Assembly: GCF_008386495.1 (NCBI RefSeq)
Contig: NZ_VTHJ01000005.1
Span: 63,056-107,988, forward strand
Source of the DNA: Streptomyces tailanensis
GTDB taxonomy: Bacteria; Actinomycetota; Actinomycetes; Streptomycetales; Streptomycetaceae
DNA: 44,933 nt
Direction of reading: 5' to 3'
The notes beneath the pieces were generated by a model. The model was not told the DNA's origin. It made no database searches and worked only from the letters and a program-made list of their open reading frames with translations. Within the stretch, counting starts at the first letter, position 1; the number at the start of each line of letters is the position of its first letter. This document shows, piece by piece, positions 1-8,315 of this stretch. The position numbers and the translations under genes were made by a program.

Positions 1-51
1 GGACGGGTAGGGGCGGCGGGGGCGAGGAAGATCCCGCCCGTACCCGGGGGT
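1..51. other. Window edge, noncoding
   Basis: This is a short stretch downstream of the leftward FadB-type gene. No gene or convincing terminator can be called from so few bases. Confidence 0.5.
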
Positions 52-2226
52 TCACCCGTCGCTGAAGCGCTCCCCCTTCTCCGCCTTGTCCACCAGGAGT
101 GCCGGTGGGGTGAAGCGGGTGCCGTAGCGGTCGGACAGTTCTCGGGCTCGGGCTACGAAGCCGGGCAGGCCGCCCTCGTAGCCGTTGATGTACTGGAGGA
201 CGCCGCCGGTCCAGCCGGGGAAGCCGATGCCGAAGATGGAACCGATGTTGGCGTCGGCCACGGATGTCAGGACGCCCTCCTCCAACAGCCGCACCGTGTC
301 GAGGGCCTCGGAGAAGAGCATGCGTTCCTGCATGTCCTCGAAGGGGATCCGGTGGCCGGGCTTGGTGAAGTGTTCGCGGAGGCCGGGCCAGAGTCTGGTG
401 CGGCGGCCGTCGGGGCCGTAGTCGTAGAAGCCTGCTCCGCCGCTGCGGCCGGGGCGTTCGAACTCGTCGACCATGCGGTCGATGACGGCCTCGGCCGGGT
501 GGACGTCCCAGGTGCCGCCGGCCTCCTCCACGGCCCGGCGCGTCTCGGCGCGGATCTTGCGGGGCAGGGTCAGCGTCAGTTCGTCCATGAGGGAGAGGAC
601 CTTGGCGGGGTAGCCCGCCTGGGCCGCCGCCTGTTCGACGGATGCGGGCTCGATGCCCTCGCCGACCATCGCCACGCCCTCGTTGATGAAGTGGCCGATG
701 ACGCGGGAGGTGAAGAAGCCCCGTGAGTCGTTGACGACGATCGGGGTCTTCTTGATCTGCCGGACGAGGTCGAAGGCACGGGCCAGGGCCTCGTCGCCCG
801 TCTGCTCGCCCTTGATGATCTCGACGAGCGGCATCTTGTCGACGGGTGAGAAGAAGTGCAGACCGATGAAGTCGGACTGGCGGGCGACGCCCTTGGCCAG
901 TTCGGTGATGGGGAGGGTGGAGGTGTTGGAGCAGAGGAGTGCGTCCGGTGCCACCACCGACTCGATCTGCTGGAAGACCTCGTGCTTGAGCTGGGTGTTC
1001 TCGAACACCGCCTCGATGACCGCGTCGCAGCCCGCGAGGTCGGCCGGGTCCGCGGTGGGGGTGATGCGGGCGAGGAGCGCGTCGGCCTTCTGCTGTGTCG
1101 TACGGCCCCTGGACACCGCCTTCGCGCACAGCTTCTCCGAGTAGCCCTTGCCCTTCGCGGCCGCTTCGAGGGACACGTCCTTCAGGACGACCTCGATGCC
1201 CGCGCGGGCGCACGAGTACGCGATACCGGCGCCCATCATCCCGGCGCCAAGGACGGCGACCTTGCGGACCTGGCGGGGCTCGATGCCCTGGGGGCGGTTG
1301 GCGCCGGAGTTGACGGCCTGGAGGTCGAAGAAGAAGGCCTGGATCATGTTCTTGGACGTCTGGCCCGCCGCCAGCTCCGCGAAGTAGCGGGCCTCGATGA
1401 CCTGGGCGGTCTCGAAGTCGACCTGAGCGCCCTCGACGGCCGCGGCGAGGATGCGCCGGGGAGCCGGGTAGGGCGCGCCGTTGGTCTGCTTGCGCAGGGT
1501 GGCGGGGAAGGCGGGCAGGTTCGCCGCGAACTTGGGGTTGGACGGCGAACCGCCGGGGATCCGGTAGCCGTGTTTGTCCCAGGGCTGTTGCGACTCGGGG
1601 TTGGCGTCGATGAAGGCCCGGGCCTTCGCCATCAACTCGTCCTGGGTGGCGGCCACTTCGTGGATGAGGCCGCTCTGGAGGGCACGCTGCGGGGTGTACT
1701 GGGTGCCCTGCAACAGCACCTTCAGCAGGGCGTCGGCGATGCCCATCAGCCGTACGGTGCGGACGACGCCGCCACCTCCGGGGAGCAGGCCGAGGGTGAC
1801 CTCGGGGCAGCCGATCTTGGAGCCGGGTGCGTCGAGGGCGATGCGGTGGTGGCAGGCGAGGGCCAGCTCGTAGCCGCCGCCCAGGGCCGCGCCGTTCATC
1901 GCGGCGACGACCGGCTTGCCCAGGGTCTCGATGCGGCGCAGATGGCGCTTGATGTCCAGGCCGCCGTCGAACAACTGCTGTGCGGTCTCCGGAGTGACTC
2001 GGATGAGGTCGCGCAGGTCACCGCCGGCGAAGAAGGTCTTCTTGGCGGAGGTGATGATGATGCCGCGGATGGAGTCCTTCTCGGCCTCCAGTCGGTCGGC
2101 GATCACCGCGAGGGAGGCACGGAACGCCTCGTTCATGGTGTTCGCGGACTGGTTCGGGTCGTCGAGGACGAGGGTGACGAGGCCGGTACGGTCCTGTTCC
2201 CAGCGGATGGTGGTGCTCTCGGTCAT
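52..2226 (-). CDS. FadB-type 3-hydroxyacyl-CoA dehydrogenase / enoyl-CoA hydratase
   Basis: This 724-residue fusion carries out the hydration and NAD-dependent oxidation steps of beta-oxidation in the cytoplasm. The N-terminal crotonase half shows FFAGGD (65-70, oxyanion region), GGGYE with E120 and PEVTLG with E142, the expected general acid/base pair. The dehydrogenase half starts with the Rossmann motif GAGMMG (327-332) and has HFFSPV, which carries the catalytic His, near residue 455. Length fits actinobacterial FadB-like alpha subunits. The start is the ATG at 2226. It is the last gene of a leftward operon, 49 bp after a thiolase that would supply the beta subunit of a trifunctional complex, so substrates are probably medium- or long-chain acyl-CoAs. 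No defect seen. Confidence 0.95.
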   Translation of the reverse strand: MTESTTIRWEQDRTGLVTLVLDDPNQSANTMNEAFRASLAVIADRLEAEKDSIRGIIITSAKKTFFAGGDLRDLIRVTPETAQQLFDGGLDIKRHLRRIETLGKPVVAAMNGAALGGGYELALACHHRIALDAPGSKIGCPEVTLGLLPGGGGVVRTVRLMGIADALLKVLLQGTQYTPQRALQSGLIHEVAATQDELMAKARAFIDANPESQQPWDKHGYRIPGGSPSNPKFAANLPAFPATLRKQTNGAPYPAPRRILAAAVEGAQVDFETAQVIEARYFAELAAGQTSKNMIQAFFFDLQAVNSGANRPQGIEPRQVRKVAVLGAGMMGAGIAYSCARAGIEVVLKDVSLEAAAKGKGYSEKLCAKAVSRGRTTQQKADALLARITPTADPADLAGCDAVIEAVFENTQLKHEVFQQIESVVAPDALLCSNTSTLPITELAKGVARQSDFIGLHFFSPVDKMPLVEIIKGEQTGDEALARAFDLVRQIKKTPIVVNDSRGFFTSRVIGHFINEGVAMVGEGIEPASVEQAAAQAGYPAKVLSLMDELTLTLPRKIRAETRRAVEEAGGTWDVHPAEAVIDRMVDEFERPGRSGGAGFYDYGPDGRRTRLWPGLREHFTKPGHRIPFEDMQERMLFSEALDTVRLLEEGVLTSVADANIGSIFGIGFPGWTGGVLQYINGYEGGLPGFVARARELSDRYGTRFTPPALLVDKAEKGERFSDG

Positions 2227-2275
2227 GACGGGTCTCCGTAGATGTGCCGTGGAAGTCTCTTGGTTCCGCCGGGTT

Positions 2276-3490
2276 TCAGACGCGCTCGACGATCGTCGCG
2301 ATGCCCATGCCGCCGCCCACGCAGAGCGTGGCGAGCCCGTACCGCTTGTGCTGCCGCTCCAGTTCGTCGATCAGCGTGCTTAGGATCATCGCGCCGGTGG
2401 CGCCCAGCGGGTGGCCGAGGGCGATGGCTCCGCCGTTGACGTTGACCTTGTCGAGCGAGAGTCCCATGTCCTTCACGAAGCGCAGGACGACGGCCGCGAA
2501 CGCCTCGTTGATCTCGACGAGGTCGATGTCGTCGATGGTCAGGCCGGCCTTGGCGAGGGCCTTGCGGGTCGCGGGGGCGGGGCCGGTGAGCATGATGGTG
2601 GGCTCGGAACCGGAGACGGCGGCGGAGACGATCCGGGCGCGGGGGCGCAGGCCGTAGCGCTCGCCGATCTCCTTGGAGCCGATGGCGACCAGGGATGCGC
2701 CGTCCACGATGCCGGAGGAGTTGCCCGCGTGGTGGACGTGGTCGATCTCCTCGACCCAGTGGTACTTCTGCAGCGCCACCGCGTCGAAGCCGCCGAGCTC
2801 GCCGATGTCCGCGAAGGACGGCTTGAGCCCGGCGAGGGAGTCGGCGGTCGTGCCGGGCCGCATGTGCTCGTCGTGGTCGAGAACGACGAGGCCCGCCCGG
2901 TCCCTCACGGGGACGACGGACTTCTCGAAGCGGCCGTCCTTCCACGCGGTGGCCGCCCGCTCCTGGGAGAGCGCCGCGTACTCGTCGACGTCCCGCCGTG
3001 AGAATCCCTCGATCGTGGCGATGAGGTCGGCGCCGATGCCCTGTGGCACGAAGTTGACGGCCAGGTTGGTCATCGGGTCGTTGAACCAGGCACCCCCGTC
3101 CGAGGCCATCGGCACCCGGGACATCGACTCGACGCCGCCCGCGAGCACCAGGTCCTCCCAACCCGAACGGACCTTCGCGGCGGCCAGGTTGACGGCTTCG
3201 AGACCCGAGGCACAGAAGCGGTTCTCCTGGACGCCGGCCACCGTGTCCGGCAGTCCGGCGGCGATCGCGGCGATCCGGGCGATGTCGGAGCCCTGGTCGC
3301 CGACCGGGCCCACGACACCGAGCACGATGTCGTCGACGGCGGCCGGGTCGAGGCCGGGGAAGCGGCGCCGGACCTCGTGGATCAGTCCGACGACCAGGTC
3401 GATGGGCTTGGTGCCGTGCAGGGCGCCGTTCGCCTTGCCGCGGCCGCGCGGGGTGCGGATCGCGTCGTACACGTACGCTTCGGTGCTCAC
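2276..3490 (-). CDS. Acetyl-CoA C-acyltransferase (thiolase)
   Basis: This 404-residue thiolase cleaves 3-ketoacyl-CoA with free CoA, the last step of beta-oxidation. The nucleophile is C93 (RFCASG), the His of GHPLGATG is H360, and the second Cys is C390 in CVGGGMG, so the full active site is present. The start is a GTG at 3490 with an AAAGG-type ribosome site upstream. It sits between the alpha-methylacyl-CoA racemase and the FadB-type gene on the same strand with gaps of about 48 bp, consistent with one transcript. Motifs alone do not separate degradative from biosynthetic thiolases; the FadB partner favours degradation. Confidence 0.95.
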   Translation of the reverse strand: MSTEAYVYDAIRTPRGRGKANGALHGTKPIDLVVGLIHEVRRRFPGLDPAAVDDIVLGVVGPVGDQGSDIARIAAIAAGLPDTVAGVQENRFCASGLEAVNLAAAKVRSGWEDLVLAGGVESMSRVPMASDGGAWFNDPMTNLAVNFVPQGIGADLIATIEGFSRRDVDEYAALSQERAATAWKDGRFEKSVVPVRDRAGLVVLDHDEHMRPGTTADSLAGLKPSFADIGELGGFDAVALQKYHWVEEIDHVHHAGNSSGIVDGASLVAIGSKEIGERYGLRPRARIVSAAVSGSEPTIMLTGPAPATRKALAKAGLTIDDIDLVEINEAFAAVVLRFVKDMGLSLDKVNVNGGAIALGHPLGATGAMILSTLIDELERQHKRYGLATLCVGGGMGIATIVERV

Positions 3491-3538
3491 GAGTGTGGCC
3501 TTTCACATGGCGGGTCACATGGCGGGAGGGAGAGGGCC

Positions 3539-4702
3539 CTAGGGCTGTTGTCGGTCGGTGTCCTGCGCGGAGGCCTCCGTCAGGAGGCCGGGTATGCCCC
3601 AGTCATGGGCCACGTCCGCGGTGTCGGCGCCCGGCAGGGCGGGGCCGCTGCGGACCGAGGTGTGGGTGGCGGAGAAGCGGGGCGCGGGGGCGGGCTGGGT
3701 GATGCCGCCGAAGTCGGTGAAGGTGCCCCGGGCCGCGAGGTGCGGGTGGTGCGGGGCCTCGCGCAGCGACAGGACGGGGGCCACACAGGCGTCGGAGCCC
3801 TCGAAGACGGCCGTCCACTCGTCCCTCGTACGGGTCTTGAAGCGGGCCGCGACCGTCTCGCGCAGCTCGCCCCAGGCGGCCGTGTCCTTGCGGGCCGGGG
3901 CCCGGTCCTTGATGCCGAGGAGGTCGACGAACTCCGCGTAGAACTGCTGCTCCAGGGCGCCCACGGCGACGTACTGGCCGTCGGCGGTCTCGTACGTGCC
4001 GTAGAAGGGGCAGCCGCCGTCGAGGAGGTTGGCGGCGCGGCGGTCCTGCCAGCCGCCGGCGGCGAGCATGCCGTGAATCATCGCGGAGAGGTGCGAGGTG
4101 CCGTCGACGATGGCCGCGTCCACGACCTGTCCGGTGCCGGTGGCGCGGGCGTGGTGGAGGGCGGCGAGGACGCCGACGACGAGGTAGAGCGAGCCGCCCG
4201 CGTAGTCGCCGAGGAGATTGGCGGGGACGGCGGGCGGGGCGTCCGGACTGCCGATCATGCCGAGGGTGCCGGTCAGGGCGATGTACGCGATGTCGTGGCC
4301 GGCGCGCTGGGCGAGCGGGCCCTGCTGGCCCCAGCCGGTCATACGCCCGTAGACCAGCTCGGGGTTGCGGGCGTGGCAGGTCTCGGGGCCGACGCCGAGG
4401 CGCTCGGCGACGCCCGGTCGGTAGCCCTCGATGAGGATGTGCGCGCGCTCGGCCAGGGCGAGGACCGTCTCCGGGCCTGCCGGGGACTTCAGGTCGACGA
4501 CCACCGACCTCTTGTTGCGGTTGGTGACGTCGTAGACCGGGTTCACCGCGAGGCCCGCGCCGTTCGGCCGGTCGACGCGGACGACATCGGCGCCGAGGTC
4601 ACCGAGGAGCATGGCGGCGAACGGTCCCGGGCCGATGCCCGCGAGTTCGACCACGCGCACACCGGCGAGCGGACCGTGCCCGGGCGTCTTCGCCACTGCC
4701 AT
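3539..4702 (-). CDS. Alpha-methylacyl-CoA racemase (CaiB/BaiF family)
   Basis: The protein of about 387 residues belongs to the CoA-transferase III fold. Details fit the racemase branch rather than true CoA transferases: the N-terminus reads VVELAGIGPGPFAAM, followed by GHDIAYIAL (catalytic His of the racemases), LLGDYAGGS (catalytic Asp) and AVGALEQQFY (conserved Glu). The known role is interconversion of 2R and 2S methyl-branched acyl-CoAs so that beta-oxidation can proceed on branched or sterol side chains. I chose the ATG at 4702, after a GGGGG ribosome site, because the family N-terminus begins there; an open frame continues to 4837 without family similarity. It leads the operon with thiolase and FadB. 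Two palindromes lie just upstream. Confidence 0.9.
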   Translation of the reverse strand: MAVAKTPGHGPLAGVRVVELAGIGPGPFAAMLLGDLGADVVRVDRPNGAGLAVNPVYDVTNRNKRSVVVDLKSPAGPETVLALAERAHILIEGYRPGVAERLGVGPETCHARNPELVYGRMTGWGQQGPLAQRAGHDIAYIALTGTLGMIGSPDAPPAVPANLLGDYAGGSLYLVVGVLAALHHARATGTGQVVDAAIVDGTSHLSAMIHGMLAAGGWQDRRAANLLDGGCPFYGTYETADGQYVAVGALEQQFYAEFVDLLGIKDRAPARKDTAAWGELRETVAARFKTRTRDEWTAVFEGSDACVAPVLSLREAPHHPHLAARGTFTDFGGITQPAPAPRFSATHTSVRSGPALPGADTADVAHDWGIPGLLTEASAQDTDRQQP

Positions 4703-4732
4703 CGAGCCCCCAGCTCTGTGACACAGATGATG

Positions 4733-4749
4733 TAACACCAGTGATGTTA
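4733..4749. promoter_or_regulatory. Near-perfect 17-bp palindrome, candidate operator
   Basis: The sequence TAACACCAGTGATGTTA is symmetric apart from the centre base and one position pair. It lies 31 bp upstream of the racemase start, where a TetR- or GntR-type repressor would act. The cognate regulator is not identifiable here. Confidence 0.5.
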
Positions 4750-4761
4750 GGAACGTGTTCC
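4750..4761. promoter_or_regulatory. KstR-like operator half-site pair
   Basis: GGAACGTGTTCC directly abuts the previous palindrome. The core AAC-N2-GTT with flanking G/C matches the core of the published actinobacterial KstR consensus (TnnAACnnGTTnnA) except at one outer base. KstR controls sterol and lipid catabolism, and the downstream genes (racemase, thiolase, FadB) are of that kind. The assignment to a KstR-family protein is inference. Confidence 0.4.
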
Positions 4762-4849
4762 ACCGCGCACAAGTTCCGAGTGAGCAAACGCTTAGTCGTT
4801 GTGCCCAACGTCGATTGTGCCCAATGCCGCGGCACACGTCAGCCCTGCC

Positions 4850-5230
4850 TCACCCGCCCTCCAGCTCGGCTGTGAGCCGCTTCGGGGCGATCACCCGGTA
4901 GCTCTCCTCGACCCAGTCGCACAGCACCTCCACGCTCGGGGCGCCCTTCGGCTCCAGTGGGATGCTCACCCAGCCGGCCCTGCCTAGGCCGTACCCCGCG
5001 GGTTCGGCGCCCGGGCAGGTCAGGGCGTGGGCGTGGGTCTCCTCGTCCTTGAGCTTGACGGTGACGCCGAGCGGATGACTGCCGTCGTCGACGCCGAGGA
5101 ACACGAACACCTTCTTGTTGACCTTCGCGACGGTCTCGCCCCACGGGAACTCCTCGACCGCACCGGGCATCCCGAGCGCGAACTCTCGCACCTTCTCCCA
5201 CTTTTTCAGGGCGCTCCTGGGTACGGTCAC
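4850..5230 (-). CDS. MmcQ/YjbR family protein
   Basis: This 126-residue protein matches the MmcQ/YjbR family by its sequence pattern: an N-terminal helix (WEKVREFALGMPG), then EEFPWGETVAKVNKKVFVFLG, a central KLKDEE segment and a C-terminal VEESYRVIAPKRL. The family has a double-wing, CyaY-like fold and has been annotated as DNA-binding, but no biochemical role is firm. The start is a GTG at 5230 preceded by GGAGG with good spacing; an upstream open extension overlaps the divergent oxidoreductase and lacks family similarity. It lies upstream of the racemase on the same strand, separated by a 147-bp gap that contains the racemase operators. Confidence 0.85.
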   Translation of the reverse strand: MTVPRSALKKWEKVREFALGMPGAVEEFPWGETVAKVNKKVFVFLGVDDGSHPLGVTVKLKDEETHAHALTCPGAEPAGYGLGRAGWVSIPLEPKGAPSVEVLCDWVEESYRVIAPKRLTAELEGG

Positions 5231-5332
5231 GGCCACCTCCGGATCCCGCGCGTTCGGCTGCTCGTTCCTCACGCTAGCCTCAGCCACCGACAACGGCGCG
5301 TGGACGGCCGTGGGCGAGTGCTGAGGGGTGTC

Positions 5333-6511
5333 ATGAGCAGGCAGGACAAGGCGGATCGGGCGTACGACATCGTGCTCTTCGGAGCCACGGGGTTCGTCGG
5401 AGAGCTCACCGCGGAGTATCTCGCCGCGCATGCGCCTGAGGGGCTGCGCTGGGCGATCGCCGGGCGCAGCGAGGAGAAGCTGGCGGCGCTGCGCGAGCGG
5501 CTGCCCGACGGCGCGGAGATCGGTGTCCTGCGGGCGGACGTGTCCGACCCGAAGTCACTGCGCGAACTCGCCCTGCACGCGCGCGTGGTGGCCACGACGG
5601 TCGGCCCGTACGTCCTCCACGGCGAGGAGTTGGTGGCCGCCTGCGCCGACGCGGGCACCGACTACCTGGACCTCACCGGTGAGCCCGAGTTCGTGGACCT
5701 CACCTACGTACGGCATGACGCACGCGCGCGTGAGACGGGGGCGCGGATCGTGCACGCGGCGGGCTTCGACTCGATACCGCACGACCTGGGGGCGTACTTC
5801 ACGGTGCGGCAGCTCCCGGAGGGTGTGCCGCTCACCGTGGACGGGTTCGTGCGGGCGGAGGGCATGTTCTCGGGCGGGACGTTCAACTCCGCGCTGACGG
5901 GGTTCTCGCGCACCCGGCAGACCATGGCCGCCGCGCAGGACCGCAAGCGGCACGAGCCGCGCATGGTGGGCCGGCGGGCGTACGCGCCGGTGAGCGCGCC
6001 CCGGTTCGCCAAGGAGGTCGGCGCGTGGGCGCTGCCGCTGCCGACCATCGACGCGCAGGTGGTGCAGCGTTCGGCGCGCGCCCTGGAGCGGTACGGGCCG
6101 GACTTCCGCTACCGCCACTACGCGGCCGTCAAGACCCTGCCGTTCGCGGTGGGCGGGGTCGCGTTCGTCGGCGCGGTCTTCGCGGCCGCCCAAGTGCCGC
6201 CCGCCCGGCGCTGGTTGGGCGATCGGCTCAAGCCGGGTGAGGGGCCGAGTGCGGAGAAGCGGGCGAAGAGCTGGTTCTCGGTACGGTTCGTGGGCGAGGG
6301 CGGCGGGCGCCGTGTCCTCACGGAGGTCGCGGGCGGTGACCCCGGCTACGGCGAGACGGCGAAGATGTTCGCCGAGTCCGCGCTGTGCCTGGCCTTCGAC
6401 GACCTGCCCGCCACGGCGGGGCAGGTCACGACGGCGGTCGCGATGGGCGACGCGCTGATCGAGCGGCTGCGCGCGGCGGGGATCACTTTCCGGGTGGCGG
6501 CCTCGCGGTAG
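5333..6511 (+). CDS. Saccharopine dehydrogenase-like oxidoreductase (trans-acting enoyl reductase family)
   Basis: The 392-residue protein has an N-terminal Rossmann motif (YDIVLFGATGFVGELTAEYL, residues about 11-30) followed by AGRSEEKL and, later, AGFDSIPHDLGAY, features of the saccharopine dehydrogenase NADP-binding family. Its closest known functional group is the mycobacterial trans-acting enoyl reductase set, which reduces lipid intermediates, and many Streptomyces have this gene without a known substrate. A hydrophobic segment (PFAVGGVAFVGAVFAAA) near residue 270 may touch the membrane. The start is the ATG at 5333 after GAGGGG. It diverges from the MmcQ/YjbR gene with about 100 bp between starts. 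Confidence 0.85.
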   Translation: MSRQDKADRAYDIVLFGATGFVGELTAEYLAAHAPEGLRWAIAGRSEEKLAALRERLPDGAEIGVLRADVSDPKSLRELALHARVVATTVGPYVLHGEELVAACADAGTDYLDLTGEPEFVDLTYVRHDARARETGARIVHAAGFDSIPHDLGAYFTVRQLPEGVPLTVDGFVRAEGMFSGGTFNSALTGFSRTRQTMAAAQDRKRHEPRMVGRRAYAPVSAPRFAKEVGAWALPLPTIDAQVVQRSARALERYGPDFRYRHYAAVKTLPFAVGGVAFVGAVFAAAQVPPARRWLGDRLKPGEGPSAEKRAKSWFSVRFVGEGGGRRVLTEVAGGDPGYGETAKMFAESALCLAFDDLPATAGQVTTAVAMGDALIERLRAAGITFRVAASR

Positions 6512-6569
6512 CGGTCGCGGTCGCGGCCCTTCGGTCCAGTTCCCTTCCGTCCAGTTCCCGTCGGTCCGG

Positions 6570-6716
6570 TTACTGGGCCCATCCCGTCAGCGTGTAGATC
6601 ATGCCGGCGATCCAGGCCACTCCGGCGATCACGGCGAGCAGCAGCCCGGCGGTCACCGCGCGCTCGACGGTCTGGGTGGGTGCTGCGGCGGGCTTCGGGG
6701 CTCGGTGCGTCGTCAT
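6570..6716 (-). CDS. Small single-span membrane protein, 48 residues
   Basis: Reading leftward from the ATG at 6716 gives a 48-residue protein with a basic N-terminus (MTTHRAPKPAAAPTQTVERA), one hydrophobic stretch (VTAGLLLAVIAGVAWIAGMIYTL, in parts) and the end GWAQ. That is a typical one-pass membrane peptide with the N-terminus inside. Codon third positions are strongly GC, like real genes here. No clear Shine-Dalgarno sequence is present. I do not recognise a family with known function. It lies alone between a rightward oxidoreductase and a leftward endonuclease V gene, with a 23-bp tandem repeat upstream. Confidence 0.65.
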   Translation of the reverse strand: MTTHRAPKPAAAPTQTVERAVTAGLLLAVIAGVAWIAGMIYTLTGWAQ

Positions 6717-6770
6717 GGGGCAAGCCTGCCGATCATGACGACGCACCGGAATCCGTACACATACTCAGTC

Positions 6771-6839
6771 CGTACTCACATGCGAGCTTCGAACGTACTC
6801 ATGTGCGAGCTTCGGGTGTACATGTACGGGCTTCGGACG
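6771..6839. repeat. Tandem repeat, 23-bp period, about three copies
   Basis: Units at 6771-6793 and 6794-6816 share CGTACTCA-N2-TGCGAGCTTCG and differ at four positions; a third, degenerate unit covers 6817-6839. The array fills the gap upstream of the small membrane gene and just beyond the end of endonuclease V. It could be a multi-site operator for the small gene or a neutral minisatellite. Confidence 0.7.
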
Positions 6840-6842
6840 CGC

Positions 6843-7535
6843 TCATGACTCGGTCGTGTCCCGCAGCGCCCGTCGGCACAACGAGTCTGAGCGGCGGGTC
6901 GTCTCCGGGAGGCGGTATTCGGGGGTGAGGGCGAGGGTATGCGCGCAGGCGTTGTCGAGGGTCACCCGGTGGCCGACGGAGACGAAGACGGGCTTGACGC
7001 CGTCGCGGGTGCGCAGGGCGCGGCCCACCTCCTCGGTGCCGGCGAGGAGCGGGGAGGTGCTGCCGCGCGGGGTGGCGGGGTCGTCGTACGTGAAGGTGAA
7101 GGGGTTCTTGGCGACGCCGATCGTGGGGAGCCCGGTGAGGACGCCGAGGTGGGCGGCGAGGCCGAAGCGGCGCGGGTGGGCGAGGCCGTAGCCGTCGCAG
7201 ACGACGAGGCCGGGGTCGCAGGGCAGCGCGTCGAGGGCGGCCAGCACGGTCGGGATCTCCCGGAAGGCGAGCAGCCCGGGGACGTACGGGAAGGAGACCT
7301 GCCCGATCGCCGTGGCCTCGGCGACCACGTCGAGCGTCGCCGCGTCCAGCACGACGGCCGCCGCCGCGACCACGTCCCGCTCGTCGTCGTACGCCACGTC
7401 GACACCGGTGACGTGCCCGGTCCGGGGCGGCGGTCCGGGCTCGTCGAGGACCACCTTCCCCCGCAACTCGTCCTGCACGGCGAGGGCTTGTTCTTCGGTG
7501 GCGGGCCAGCCCGCCGGGATGCGTACGGTCGTCAT
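6843..7535 (-). CDS. nfi: Endonuclease V (deoxyinosine 3'-endonuclease)
   Basis: The 230-residue protein incises DNA next to deoxyinosine formed by adenine deamination. Diagnostic motifs are GHVTGVDVAYDD with the metal-binding D46, VSFPYVPGLLAFREIP (substrate strand pocket), VVCDGYGLAHPRRFGLA with the second metal-binding Asp, and GLPTIGVAKNPF. Length matches bacterial Nfi. I took the ATG at 7535 because the family N-terminus begins there; a GTG or ATG some 30 bases upstream adds residues without similarity. It stands alone on the minus strand, with 47 bp separating it from the upstream Rho_N protein gene. Confidence 0.93.
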   Translation of the reverse strand: MTTVRIPAGWPATEEQALAVQDELRGKVVLDEPGPPPRTGHVTGVDVAYDDERDVVAAAAVVLDAATLDVVAEATAIGQVSFPYVPGLLAFREIPTVLAALDALPCDPGLVVCDGYGLAHPRRFGLAAHLGVLTGLPTIGVAKNPFTFTYDDPATPRGSTSPLLAGTEEVGRALRTRDGVKPVFVSVGHRVTLDNACAHTLALTPEYRLPETTRRSDSLCRRALRDTTES

Positions 7536-7582
7536 GGTGCCGATGAGCGTACGCATCCCCGCCACGGCGTCGCTCTCCAGGG

Positions 7583-7906
7583 CTACTTGCCGAGGGCCCG
7601 CTTCAGCTGGCTCTTGTTCATGTCCGAACGGCCGTGGATGTTGCGCCGCTTGGCCTCCTCGTAGAGCTGGTCGTACGTGGGCCCCTGGGACCCCTTGCCG
7701 GAGCGCTGGCCGCCGCGCTTGCCGGACGACATGTCCTGGGTGGAGGTACGGCTCGCGGTCTTGGACTCACCGGAGCGGGCACGTTCCTTGTTGACGGTCC
7801 GGGCGGCGATCTCCTCGGCGCGGGACTCGCTCTCACCGCGGTCCCGGGCGCTCTCCTTGATGTGCTCGTACTGGCGTTCCCGCTTGGGGCTCGAACCGCG
7901 TGGCAT
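7583..7906 (-). CDS. Rho_N-domain small basic protein
   Basis: This 107-residue protein is highly charged and low in complexity over residues 1-75 (many K, R, E, S, G), then ends in a compact Rho_N/SAP-like helix-extended-loop-helix motif (YDQLYEEAKRRNIHGRSDMN then KSQLKRALGK). Such modules in Rho and related proteins bind nucleic acid. Streptomyces homologues are often annotated as plasmid stabilization protein without evidence. A strong AGGAGTGATC ribosome site precedes the ATG at 7906. It is probably abundant and nucleoid- or RNA-associated; that role is inferred. Confidence 0.85.
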   Translation of the reverse strand: MPRGSSPKRERQYEHIKESARDRGESESRAEEIAARTVNKERARSGESKTASRTSTQDMSSGKRGGQRSGKGSQGPTYDQLYEEAKRRNIHGRSDMNKSQLKRALGK

Positions 7907-8315
7907 GATCGATCACTCCTTCCGTGATGCGAACACGGCACAAGTATCCCATTTCAACCTGAACAATGCGCTACCGCTCCGGGGGTCGAATGGGCGGAAC
8001 GACCGCCCGGCGTGCCTCGGATGCCTCTATGTCCCGGAACCGCGGATCCTGTGCGCCGGGTGGTGACACGTGCCGCCTGCGCGAGCGCCGCCCGGTGCCG
8101 TCCAGGTGCCCTCGGCGGGGAACCGTCGGGCCGTGTCCGGTGTCCTCTCCGGTATCCCGGCACCGTGGGACGAGAAATGGATCACCTCGGTGATTGGGCT
8201 CGGTGACAGAGGTCACTCGAGGCCCATGTGCACGGAACGGCCCGATCCGTCGTCTCTCCAATTGCCCGGCCTCAGTCATCCGGAGTCCGTCCATCTGTCA
8301 CAAGGGAGCAAGGCG
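7907..8315. other. Divergent intergenic region upstream of the Rho_N and SsgA-like genes
   Basis: This 409-bp stretch separates leftward and rightward genes and must hold promoters for both. Apart from the two dyads at 8181-8216 I see no RNA gene or short ORF that I can support. Confidence 0.5.
8181..8216. promoter_or_regulatory. Two adjacent dyads upstream of the SsgA-like gene
   Basis: ATCACC-TC-GGTGAT (8181-8194) is followed after 8 bp by GTGAC-AGAG-GTCAC (8203-8216). Both share the half-site GGTGA/TCACC, so a dimer or pair of dimers of one regulator may bind. They lie about 100 bp upstream of the translation start, in a position suited to promoter control. Confidence 0.45.

Noticed and set aside
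856..2241. Long open frame antisense to the FadB-type gene
   Set aside because: It mirrors the codon pattern of the real gene, lacks domains and is an effect of high GC content. Similar long antisense frames at 3377-4735, 9228-10775, 11758-13392, 20480-22744, 22930-24831 and 30481-32034 were dropped for the same reason.
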